From positions 287,180 to 351,179 of the forward strand of contig NZ_KI912412.1 in NCBI RefSeq assembly GCF_000518265.1: a stretch of 64,000 nt of DNA, read 5' to 3'. Source of the DNA: Actinomadura oligospora ATCC 43269. GTDB taxonomy: Bacteria; Actinomycetota; Actinomycetes; Streptosporangiales; Streptosporangiaceae. Each line of letters opens with the position of its first letter. The first letter of the stretch is position 1. The translations under genes were made by a program, and so were the position numbers. Below are positions 1 to 7,316 of the stretch, one piece after another. The notes under the pieces were generated by a model, which did no database searches, was not told the origin of the DNA, and was given only the letters and a program-made list of their open reading frames with translations.

Positions 1-156
1 GCCTCACCCTCACCTGACCCCACCCCCTCCCCACCGGGGGGGGGGCACAGCCAGGGGGGGGGGCGGGTGCGGGGGGCGCACGCGGTGCGTGGACGGCGCG
101 CCGTGCGGGGGGCGGGTGCGGTGAGGCTGGTGCGGTGGGGGGGCGGGTGCGGTGGG
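1..156. other. G-tract-rich non-coding edge
   Basis: No convincing gene. The + strand carries several runs of seven to ten G and repeated GGGTGCGG words just downstream of the pirin gene stop codon. It could form G-quadruplexes or be a degenerate terminator; nothing more can be supported. Confidence 0.4.
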
Positions 157-1122
157 TTAGCGGGTGCGGCCTCGGGGCTTGAGGGGGAGGTTGGGGATGG
201 CCGGTGCGGGGGTGCGGTCGCCGTCGTAGCCGTGGACGAGGCCGAAGCGGTCGCTGTCCATCCAGTCGGCGCGCGCCTGGGTGATCTCCTCGCTGGTCCG
301 CCCGACGAAGTTCCACCACATGACGAGGCGCTCCTCGAAGGGTTCGCCGCCGAGCAGCATCAGGGAGCCGCCGACGTCCGAGCGGATGGGCAGTTCGCGG
401 CGTCCGCAACCGAGGTAGAGCATCGACCCGGGGTCGAGCGGCACCCCGTCGACGACGGTGTGTCCCGCCATGGTGAGGACGGCGTACTCGAAGTCGGGCT
501 CCAGCGGGAGGCGCAGGTCCGCGCCGTCCGCGACCTCGATGTCCGCGCCGACGATCGGGGTGAATGCGCGTCCCGGCGAGGAGGCGCCGTCCACATCTCC
601 CAGCAGCACGGTCGCCTGGAACCCGGGCCCGGTCGCCACAGGCAGCTCGGCGTGGAACTCCCAGGTCGGGTCGGTGTGGCGCGCGCCGTCCGGCAGTGCC
701 ACCCACAGCTGCGCGCCGTGCAGCATCCGGCTGTGCTCGCGCGGCGACTCCTCCGAGTGGGAGATGGCCCGTCCCGAGGTCATCAGGCCGAGTTGGCGCG
801 GCCTGATGGTCTGCAGGCTGCCCAGGCTGTCGCGGTGCAGCACCTCCCCCGCGTGCAGCCAGCTCACGGTCTGCAACCCCATGTGCGGATGCGGCGGCAC
901 CTGCATGCCCGGCTGCCGTGCGATGTCGTCCGGCCCGTAGTTGTCCACGAAGCACCACGCGCCGACCATCCGCCGCCCGAGCGTGGGCAGCAGCCGCCGC
1001 ACCTCCGTCCCCTCGCCGAGCGAGACGATCCGGGGCTTCAACAGCTCCCGCACCGGCTCACCCTTCACGTCGTCCCGTCCCCCGCACGCCACGGCCTCCG
1101 GCCGCGTCTGAAGATCACTCAC
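157..1122 (-). CDS. Pirin family protein
   Basis: Pirins are bicupin, metal-binding proteins; some are quercetin dioxygenases or transcriptional cofactors. The cupin signature is clear: HPHMGLQTV followed by HRDSLG and then SGRAISHSEES, which supply the usual His/Glu metal ligands in the N-terminal cupin (about residues 70-130). The C-terminal cupin follows with VLLGDVDG and LYLGCGRRELP. I chose a GTG start at 1122, preceded by AAAGGGGAACTG, rather than an ATG 25 codons upstream that has no ribosome site; this gives 321 aa, close to the family length of about 300. Substrate unknown. It appears monocistronic, and its 3' end faces the G-rich window edge. Confidence 0.85.
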   Translation of the reverse strand: MSDLQTRPEAVACGGRDDVKGEPVRELLKPRIVSLGEGTEVRRLLPTLGRRMVGAWCFVDNYGPDDIARQPGMQVPPHPHMGLQTVSWLHAGEVLHRDSLGSLQTIRPRQLGLMTSGRAISHSEESPREHSRMLHGAQLWVALPDGARHTDPTWEFHAELPVATGPGFQATVLLGDVDGASSPGRAFTPIVGADIEVADGADLRLPLEPDFEYAVLTMAGHTVVDGVPLDPGSMLYLGCGRRELPIRSDVGGSLMLLGGEPFEERLVMWWNFVGRTSEEITQARADWMDSDRFGLVHGYDGDRTPAPAIPNLPLKPRGRTR

Positions 1123-1274
1123 CAGTTCCCCTTTCCCACCGACAACCTTGCCATCCGCCTCGCTGAACACCTTCACGAGGACCCCTAATCCCGGCATACG
1201 GCGGGGCCTCGCCTGCGGCCCGCAACTCGCACGTGGCGGCGTGCGAACTGCGGGGCGCGGGCGGGCGGGAGTCG

Positions 1275-1904
1275 TCAGGCGGCGGGTGCCGCGGCCCGGG
1301 CGTCTCGAGCGACGCGGATGAACTGGAGGACGACGCCCAGGGCCAGGAGCGCGGCGGCGGATCCGTGGACGGCGAGTGCGAAGGCCACGGTGCCGCCGTG
1401 GGTCATGACGGTCAGCATGTCACCCACAGGAAGGAGCAGGTCGAACAGCATGATCCAGGCGAGGGCCCGGTGCTGGCGGAGGGCGAGGAGGGTGAAGACG
1501 GCTCCGCCGATGGCCAGGTCGCGGAAGCCCTTCACGTCGAAGTAGCCGGTGGCGTTGCCGGTCGGCCAGGGCTTGATGCCGAAACCGTCCGCGGCGTGCG
1601 GGTTGAGCAGGAATCCGAGCCCGAAGTAGGTGACCAGCAGACCGGTCACGATGGCGATACCGGTGGCAGTGCGGCTCAGCAGACGTCCGGCAGGAGCCGG
1701 GACAGCGACCTCAGCAGTCGCGGCGGGCGGGAACTCGGCGACGAGCGGTCCGGCAACCGGGCCGGAGGTCGAGCCGGAGGTCCCACAGTCAGTGGCGCCG
1801 TCGGTGGCGGGAGCGGTGGCGGCAGCGGTAGCGCCGTCGGTGGTGGCAGCGGCGGTTTGGGCGAGGACGGCGGCCTGGGGAGGGGTGGTGGCGGTGACGT
1901 TCAC
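1275..1904 (-). CDS. DUF4267 membrane protein
   Basis: Small integral membrane protein of the DUF4267 type, function unknown. The first 65 residues are Ala/Thr-rich and low complexity. Four hydrophobic segments follow: around IAIVTGLLVTYFGLGFLL, then the conserved GYFDVKGFRDLAIGG region, then LAWIMLFDLLLPVGDML, then VHGSAAALLALGVVLQFI. It is transcribed divergently from a TetR regulator 95 bp away, so it is the likely regulated target of that repressor. The family assignment rests on the GYFDVKGFRD motif and topology. Confidence 0.75.
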   Translation of the reverse strand: MNVTATTPPQAAVLAQTAAATTDGATAAATAPATDGATDCGTSGSTSGPVAGPLVAEFPPAATAEVAVPAPAGRLLSRTATGIAIVTGLLVTYFGLGFLLNPHAADGFGIKPWPTGNATGYFDVKGFRDLAIGGAVFTLLALRQHRALAWIMLFDLLLPVGDMLTVMTHGGTVAFALAVHGSAAALLALGVVLQFIRVARDARAAAPAA

Positions 1905-1958
1905 GGGGGGCTCCTTCGTGGCGATCTAGCGTTGCCAGGAACAAGAGCGACGCTAACA

Positions 1959-1993
1959 CTAGCTGTGCTCGAATGTCTAGCAGTGCTAGAATT
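1959..1993. promoter_or_regulatory. Candidate TetR operator in divergent promoter
   Basis: Between the DUF4267 gene and tetR lies the perfect palindrome CTAGCA-G-TGCTAG (1977-1989). It also forms a near-direct repeat with 1959-1975 (14 of 17 bases identical, 18 bp apart). A -10-like TAGAAT (1987-1992) overlaps it and stands only 6 bp before the regulator ATG at 1999, which predicts a leaderless, autoregulated transcript. Binding is inferred. Confidence 0.55.
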
Positions 1994-1998
1994 CGGTC

Positions 1999-2574
1999 AT
2001 GTCCGTACAGCAGCGTCGCGAACGCGAACGAGCCGACCGTCGGCGACTGATCGTCCAGACGGCGCGGGAACTGGCCGAGGCCGAGGGGTGGGACGCCGTC
2101 ACCACCCGTCGGCTGTCCGAGCTCGTCCAGTACAGCCAGCCCGTCTTGTACAGCCACTTCAAGGGGAAGGCCGCGATCGTGGCGGCGGTGGCCGTCGAGG
2201 GGCTCGCCGACCTCGCGGCCACCCTGCGCGCCGCGCGCGAGAAGGCGACGGACGACGTCGGCGCGCTGCGCGCCATCACACACGCGTACATGGACTTCGC
2301 GGCCAAGCATCCGGCCGCCTATGACGCGATGTTCGTCCAGCCCATCGACGTCACGTTCGGAACGGGCGAGTCACCGCGGGCGCTGCGGGACGCCTTCCAC
2401 GAGCTAGCGACCGTGCTGGAGCCGTTCGCCGGAGAGCGCGACCTGGAGACCTTCACCGAGCTCGGCTGGAGCTGGATGCACGGGCTGGCGACGCTGACCA
2501 AAGGAGAGCGGCTACGGCCCGACCACGCCGATTCGCGTCTCGAACTCATGGTCGCCATGCTCAGCCGCAGCTGA
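1999..2574 (+). CDS. TetR/AcrR family transcriptional regulator
   Basis: One-component repressor of 191 aa, the normal TetR length. The N-terminal helix-turn-helix covers about residues 12-57 (VTTRRLSELVQYSQPVLYSHF then KAAIVAAV); the rest is the ligand/dimerization domain with the WSWMHGLATLTKG segment typical of TetR proteins. No Shine-Dalgarno sequence precedes the ATG and a -10-like TAGAAT ends 6 bp upstream, so translation is probably leaderless. It is divergent from the DUF4267 membrane protein and probably controls it and itself through the palindrome at 1977-1989. The ligand is unknown. Confidence 0.88.
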   Translation: MSVQQRRERERADRRRLIVQTARELAEAEGWDAVTTRRLSELVQYSQPVLYSHFKGKAAIVAAVAVEGLADLAATLRAAREKATDDVGALRAITHAYMDFAAKHPAAYDAMFVQPIDVTFGTGESPRALRDAFHELATVLEPFAGERDLETFTELGWSWMHGLATLTKGERLRPDHADSRLELMVAMLSRS

Positions 2575-2910
2575 GTGCACCCGCCTCCTCCAGGGGAAAT
2601 CCCGTTGATCAAGGAACCCGGACACCACCAGGCTGCACACGTGGTCACCTCCTCCCGATCGCGATGTTCCCGTCGCGCACTGCAGCGTCCCTTCCCAGTC
2701 ACTGCGAACCACCGGCTGCGTCAAGGCGGACACCTATCAGGGGCAGCGGCGGGCGCCTGCCCCAATCGGCGGACACCTGCCGGGGCAAGAATGCCTGCTG
2801 CAATCAGCGGCGGGCGCTTGCTGTGGGCAGCGAGGGGACGCCGCCGGGTGGGTTTTGGGGGTGCGTCCGGGGGTGGGGGTTGTGGGTATCAAGTGGGGGC
2901 GGGAGGGGCT
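2575..2910. other. Intergenic region with two interleaved direct repeats
   Basis: About 335 bp without a supported gene. GGCGGACACCT occurs at 2725-2735 and 2768-2778, and CAGCGGCGGGCGC at 2744-2756 and 2805-2817, so an A-B-A-B order suggests a decayed local duplication. A frame is open here and runs into the next gene, but its codon use is poor and no start with a ribosome site is visible before 2911. Confidence 0.4.
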
Positions 2911-3522
2911 ATGGGCGCTGCGGGATCGGGTCGGCGGGTCGGCGACGTGGACGGGGTGGTGGTACTTCGGATGGTGTTGGAGACCGGCATCGTGGAGTTC
3001 ACGAACGCGGATGAGCTCGACGATGACGGCCTCACCGAGCACATCCGGTCGCATCTGGACGACGCGGACGTCCTCCCCCGGCTTCGTGGCGAGAGCGGGC
3101 AGGGGTCCTGCTCGGACGTCCTGGACGAGGTCCCCGCGCTGTCCGCCGGGTTCTCGCTCGACCTGGACGGACGCTGCCTCATGCCGCCCGGATGCTGCTC
3201 CGACCTGGGCGTCCTGTCGGATTGGCGGGAGGCGGTGGGGCAGCGCTCGACCACCCCGGCAATGCTCTGGGTCGGGCATCCCTGGCTGCTGGTCGCCACG
3301 GGACCGGACGACCGGCTGTCCCTTTCGGGGCCGACCGAAAGCAGCCGAGGCCCAGCGGACCACCTGCTGACCGTCGGGCGGACGGCGCTTCGCCGAGCCG
3401 TCGACGCGGCGACGGCCGACCGCGCCCGATTCGCCAGGAGAGTCACCGACGTCTGCGCCGAGCTGGCGGGAGAGCCCCTGGCGGTCCCGCTGACCCGGAC
3501 ACTCCTCGCGGACGCCGACTGA
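2911..3522 (+). CDS. Hypothetical acidic protein
   Basis: A 203-aa protein that I do not recognise. The ATG at 2911 is preceded by GGGAGGGGCT; an alternative ATG is at 2971. The conserved-looking core begins MVLETGIVEFTNADELDDDG and is acidic, with the pattern LTEHIRSHLDD; a Cys-rich stretch (MPPGCCSD) and a WVGHPWLLVATGPDD segment follow. There is no signal peptide or membrane segment, so it is probably cytoplasmic. It converges with the oxidoreductase gene, 19 bp apart. The first 20 residues from 2911 are Gly-rich, which leaves the start uncertain. Confidence 0.5.
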   Translation: MGAAGSGRRVGDVDGVVVLRMVLETGIVEFTNADELDDDGLTEHIRSHLDDADVLPRLRGESGQGSCSDVLDEVPALSAGFSLDLDGRCLMPPGCCSDLGVLSDWREAVGQRSTTPAMLWVGHPWLLVATGPDDRLSLSGPTESSRGPADHLLTVGRTALRRAVDAATADRARFARRVTDVCAELAGEPLAVPLTRTLLADAD

Positions 3523-3541
3523 CGTCCCGCAGAGGCCGCCT

Positions 3542-4516
3542 CTACGGCTCCAGGACCAGGCGCCCCAGGACGGCGCGGTCCTCCAGCAACTGGTGCGCGC
3601 GCACGGGCTCGTCCAGCGGAACCCGCTCGCCGATGACGCCGCGCAGCTTGCCGGAACGCAACAGCTCGGCGAGTTCGTCCAGGTCGGCGCGCGCCTGGTC
3701 GGGGGCGGCGAGGCGGTACGGCATGATCGCGAAGCCGATGAGGCTGGTCAGCCCGAAGACGCTGGTCACGGGCACGCTCGTCAGGTCCCCGGCGGACGCG
3801 CCGTAGACGACGGCCCGTCCGAAGGGCGCGAGCAGGCCGAGCGTGCGGTGCAGTGTGTCCCCGCCGATCGCGTCCAGGGCCAGCTGGACACCCTCGGGCG
3901 CGGCGGCCTTGACCTGCTCGGCCCAGTCCGGCGCGGTGTGGTCGATCACGACGTCCGCGCCCAGCTCGGACAGCAGTTTCCGCTTCGCGTCCGACCCGGC
4001 CGTCGCGATGACCGTCCCGGCCCCGCGCAGGCGCGCGAGCTGGACGGCGAGGTGTCCGATCGTGCCCGCACCGGCCGTGACCAGCACGGTCTCCCCCGCG
4101 GCGACCCGTCCGACGGTGAGGCAGCCGAGCGCGACCGCGCCGGCGAGAGGGACCAGGCTGGCGGTCGCGGCGTCCAGGCCGTCCGGAACCGGGACGAGCC
4201 ATCCGGCGTCCAGGATCACCCGGTCGGCCCACGCGTCCACCGACAGCCCGGCGACCCGGGTTCCGGTCAGGGCGGAATCGACGTCCGGGCCCGTCCGCTC
4301 GATCGTCCCGACGACGTCGCCGGTGAGGGTGCCCGGCACGTCCCGGTACCAGATAGACGCCGGGTCGGTCTCGCGCCTGAGCTGGACGTCCACGTAGTTG
4401 GTGCCGATCACCTCCGGCCGGACGAGCACCTGGCCGGGACCGGGCTCGGGGACCTCGGACTCCTCCACCGCCAGGACCTCGGGGCCGCCGTGGGCGTGGA
4501 AACGCACGTGTCGCAT
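3542..4516 (-). CDS. Zinc-type quinone oxidoreductase (MDR family)
   Basis: Medium-chain dehydrogenase/reductase of 324 aa, probably an NADPH:quinone or enoyl reductase. The N-terminal GroES-like domain includes IGTNYVDVQLRR and GTLTGDVVGTIERTG. The Rossmann domain carries VTAGAGTIGHLAVQLAR, the nucleotide-binding glycine motif, followed by ELGADVVIDH. The catalytic zinc ligands of alcohol dehydrogenases are absent, as in quinone oxidoreductases. The ATG at 4516 has GGGGAGA five bases upstream; a longer reading starting at 4573 lacks a ribosome site. It is divergent from a TetR gene with palindromic operators between them, so it is the likely target of that repressor. Confidence 0.88.
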   Translation of the reverse strand: MRHVRFHAHGGPEVLAVEESEVPEPGPGQVLVRPEVIGTNYVDVQLRRETDPASIWYRDVPGTLTGDVVGTIERTGPDVDSALTGTRVAGLSVDAWADRVILDAGWLVPVPDGLDAATASLVPLAGAVALGCLTVGRVAAGETVLVTAGAGTIGHLAVQLARLRGAGTVIATAGSDAKRKLLSELGADVVIDHTAPDWAEQVKAAAPEGVQLALDAIGGDTLHRTLGLLAPFGRAVVYGASAGDLTSVPVTSVFGLTSLIGFAIMPYRLAAPDQARADLDELAELLRSGKLRGVIGERVPLDEPVRAHQLLEDRAVLGRLVLEP

Positions 4517-4558
4517 GATGTCTCCCCATGGACGGCCGCGCAGGGCCGCCCGATAAAC

Positions 4559-4599
4559 TGGACCATCGGTCAAGATTCACCATATTGACCGCCGGTCAA
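4559..4599. promoter_or_regulatory. Tandem TetR operator sites
   Basis: TTGACCG-C-CGGTCAA at 4585-4599 is a perfect 15-bp palindrome. A second, imperfect copy, TGGACCA-T-CGGTCAA, lies at 4559-4573 with centres 26 bp apart. Both sit in the divergent promoter between the oxidoreductase and tetR genes. This is the arrangement of cooperative TetR repressor binding; the binding protein is inferred to be the adjacent TetR. Confidence 0.7.
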
Positions 4600-4625
4600 C
4601 TTGTCTACGGGAGGAGGCCCGCCAC

Positions 4626-5237
4626 ATGGCGAAGGAACGTGCCGACGCGGCCCGCAACCGGCGCGCCATCCTGGCCGCGACCGAGCGGCTGCTCGCCGCG
4701 CACCGTCCGCAGGACATCTCGATGGAGCAGGTCGCGGCCGAGTCCGGCGTCGCGAAGGGCACGGTGTTCCACCGCTTCGGGAACCGCTCCGGCCTGATGC
4801 TGGCGCTCATGGTCGAGCGCGCGCACGCGCTGGAGGACGCCGTCCGCACCGGCCCGCCGCCCCTCGGCGAGGGCGCCCCGGACCGCGACCGCCTGCTCGC
4901 CTTCGTGGACGCGATCGTGGACGTCGTCAGCCGCAACAAGAGCCTGCTCGCCGAGCTCTCCCGCTCCGGCGTCACCATGCCGTCCAGCGACGAGTACCAC
5001 GCGGAACAGGAGAACCCGCACGCCGTCTACACGTTCTGGCACGGCCACATCGGCGCCCTGCTCCGCGCCGAGAACCCCGCCGTGGACGCCGACACCGTCG
5101 CCCACGTCCTCCTCGGCTCCCTGCACAGCGACCCGGTCCTCGTCCAGCTCACCGCCGAGGGCCCCGACCGCCTCAAGATCGCCCTCCGCACCATGGTCAC
5201 CGCCCTCCTGGACGCACCACCCACGTCAGACGCGTAG
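4626..5237 (+). CDS. TetR/AcrR family transcriptional regulator
   Basis: Repressor of 203 aa. The helix-turn-helix is at about residues 10-55 (RRAILAATERLLAAH, then MEQVAAESGVAKGTVFHRF). The remainder is a helical ligand domain ending in HVLLGSLHSDPVLVQL. The ribosome site GGGAGGAGG lies 9-10 bases before ATG. It is divergent from the quinone oxidoreductase and probably autoregulated through the palindromes at 4559-4599. The ligand is likely an electrophile or quinone, judging only from the neighbour. Confidence 0.9.
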   Translation: MAKERADAARNRRAILAATERLLAAHRPQDISMEQVAAESGVAKGTVFHRFGNRSGLMLALMVERAHALEDAVRTGPPPLGEGAPDRDRLLAFVDAIVDVVSRNKSLLAELSRSGVTMPSSDEYHAEQENPHAVYTFWHGHIGALLRAENPAVDADTVAHVLLGSLHSDPVLVQLTAEGPDRLKIALRTMVTALLDAPPTSDA

Positions 5238-5253
5238 CGCGACGCGCATGAGT

Positions 5254-5279
5254 AAGGGCCGGGACGAGTCCCGGCCCTT
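5254..5279. terminator. Bidirectional terminator hairpin
   Basis: An 11-bp perfect stem (AAGGGCCGGGA with TCCCGGCCCTT) around a 4-nt loop sits between the convergent tetR and methyltransferase genes and can serve both strands. Confidence 0.8.
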
Positions 5280-5295
5280 CGTTCGACGCCCGACG

Positions 5296-6126
5296 TCACG
5301 GCTTGCGGGCTACTCCGCCCAGGAACCAGACGAGGTCGGAGTCGTCGGCGGGGACCTCTTCGGGACGCCACCAGGGGACCCAGACCAGGCCCGGGTCGAT
5401 CATCTCGAAGTCGCCGAAGAAGCGCTGGACGTCCTCGCGCGACCGGGCCAGCGCCGGTGAGGCCGTCCGGGAGTAGATCTCCTCGAGGCGGTGCACCACG
5501 TCGGGGCGCAGGTCGGGCGAGCCGTGCGTGATCGCAAGGTAGCTGCCGCTCGGCAGGGCGTCGCGGAGTTCGGACAGGATGGCGTGCGGTTCCGCGGCGT
5601 CCGGCACGAAGTGCAGTATCGCGAGCAGCAGCAGCGCCACCGGACGGTCCAGGTCGAGAAGCCGCCGGACGTCCGGGTGCGCGAGGATCGCGCTCGGGTC
5701 CCGCAGGTCGGCCTGGATGACCGTGGTCCGGTTGTTGTCGGCGAGCAGGGCCCGTCCGTGCGCCAGCACCACCGGGTCGTTGTCGACGTACACCACGCTC
5801 GCGTCCGGGTTGATCCGCTGGACGATCTGGTGCACGTTGTCCTGCGTCGGCAGCCCGGTGCCGATGTCGAGGAACTGATCGATCCCGTGCTCCTCGGCGA
5901 GGAACCGCGCGACGCGTCCCAGGAAGGCCCGGTTCTCACGGACGACCCGCGGGAACAGCGGATCGGCGCCCACGGCCTCCCGGGCACGCTCCCGGTCCAC
6001 CCCGAGGTTCTCCTTCCCGCCGAGCAGGAAGTCGTACATCCGGGCCACCGACGGCGTCCGCTCCTCGACCTCCGACGGACGCCACTTCTCCGGCCGCGCG
6101 GAGGGCAGCTCGGTCGGTTCCGCCAT
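5296..6126 (-). CDS. SAM-dependent methyltransferase, DUF574 type
   Basis: Class I methyltransferase of the actinobacterial family formerly called DUF574 (PF04672), 276 aa. Hallmarks are the N-terminal PSVARMYDFLLGGKENL motif, the SAM site QFLDIGTGLPTQDNVH, and VVYVDNDPVVLAHG. Substrates of this very expanded actinomycete family are largely unknown. The ATG at 6126 has GAGGAG four bases upstream; the frame extends 29 codons further but without a ribosome site. It converges with the TetR gene across a terminator. Likely monocistronic. Confidence 0.88.
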   Translation of the reverse strand: MAEPTELPSARPEKWRPSEVEERTPSVARMYDFLLGGKENLGVDRERAREAVGADPLFPRVVRENRAFLGRVARFLAEEHGIDQFLDIGTGLPTQDNVHQIVQRINPDASVVYVDNDPVVLAHGRALLADNNRTTVIQADLRDPSAILAHPDVRRLLDLDRPVALLLLAILHFVPDAAEPHAILSELRDALPSGSYLAITHGSPDLRPDVVHRLEEIYSRTASPALARSREDVQRFFGDFEMIDPGLVWVPWWRPEEVPADDSDLVWFLGGVARKP

Positions 6127-6295
6127 GTTCTCCTCGTTCCACCAAATGTGCCGCCAAACACACCTGGGGATCAGTAAACCAAGCCGAACCGCCCCCCGCA
6201 CGCGTTTCGCCACGTCCGTCCGACCGGCCGCCTCTGCCCCGAATGAAGCACGCGGTTTCGGCGAATGCGGGTGAGCGACTCTCCAGTGGCAGCGA

Positions 6296-7069
6296 CTAGT
6301 AGGCCCTCACCGGCAGAGTGCGGCTCGTGGCCCCCAGGAAGAAGCCCTGAGCCGGGAAGACCACCCGGAAGTAGTAGCCCTTGCCGCGCTTCAGGTTGTT
6401 GAAGGCGAACCACTCATTCCCGACCTTCGCCGCCCTCAAGGTGGTCGTCTTGTAGAAATGCCAGGTCTTGGTGCCCTTGCGGCGGTAGTACAACCTGACC
6501 TCGCGACCACGCAGGGAGGCGAACGTCAGACCGGCGATGTAGTCGGTCATCTCGCCCGTGACCTGGGTGGGCTGATTGACGTGCGAGCGCCACGCACGGG
6601 CCTCCGAGAACCGGACCTTGTCCGTGAGCGTGGTGGTCACGGCGGCGCTGGTGCTCGCGAGGGTTCCGGAAGGCTCGGCCAGAACATGGGCCCGCAGCGA
6701 CCACGTCCCCGGGATCACGCCCGTCGACGCGCGGATCGTCCCGTCCTTGCGGGTGAAGACGTCCTGGCCGTCGTCGTGCCACACGGTCGAGCCCTTCGTC
6801 CGCCAGAAGAACCGGAGATGCGCGAAGGGCAGGGGCGTCCACCGGGCGCCGTCCCACTGCTGGACCATGCCCGTGATCGGGAAGCGGCCCGACACCGACA
6901 TGGAGTGGACCTCACCCGAACGCGGCATCTTCAGGGACACCACCCGCGTGGCGCCGAAGGGCGTCGTCGACGCGGTCGCCACGCCGGGAACGGTCAACGC
7001 CGCTCCCACGGCCGAGCACGTGGCCGTCGCGAGCGCGAGAGAACGGAACACGAGCAAGATCGACTCCAC
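6296..7069 (-). CDS. Secreted protein with two predicted beta-sandwich halves
   Basis: Exported protein of unknown function. After the start comes a hydrophobic signal segment (SLALATATCSAVGAALTVPG) with a likely cleavage near VATAS. The mature part of about 220 residues looks like two related Ig-like halves, each with basic aromatic patches (LRFFWRTKGSTVWH and VRLYYRRKGTKTWHFY). Start choice is uncertain: GTG at 7069 or GTG at 7051 both give a plausible signal peptide, and neither has a strong ribosome site. It lies downstream of the nrdJ terminator on the same strand. Confidence 0.65.
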   Translation of the reverse strand: MESILLVFRSLALATATCSAVGAALTVPGVATASTTPFGATRVVSLKMPRSGEVHSMSVSGRFPITGMVQQWDGARWTPLPFAHLRFFWRTKGSTVWHDDGQDVFTRKDGTIRASTGVIPGTWSLRAHVLAEPSGTLASTSAAVTTTLTDKVRFSEARAWRSHVNQPTQVTGEMTDYIAGLTFASLRGREVRLYYRRKGTKTWHFYKTTTLRAAKVGNEWFAFNNLKRGKGYYFRVVFPAQGFFLGATSRTLPVRAY

Positions 7070-7249
7070 TCGGACCAGGGGGAAGGGGAGGATGATCTTA
7101 GGCCCGCGCCCTCTCGCTCCGGCCGATCCACCACTGACCACCATCGGCCGCCCAGGACGACGCCCCAGGCCACCCCGAGACTGAAGGCGCCGTCGGATAC
7201 GCGGAAGCAGCGGCGGAACGTCAAGGCCTTCGGCCACCCGTGAAAACGG

Positions 7250-7284
7250 CGGCGGGAGCCGACGCGATGCGCCGGCTCCCGCCG
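7250..7284 (-). terminator. nrdJ terminator
   Basis: A 12-bp GC-rich stem (GGCGGGAGCCG with CGGCTCCCGCC plus a closing C-G pair) with an 11-nt loop, followed on the minus strand by TTTT at 7246-7243. It lies 32 bp after the nrdJ stop codon. Confidence 0.8.
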
Positions 7285-7316
7285 TCGGTGGTTCAGCGCC
7301 GTGGAGGCGCGGTGGG

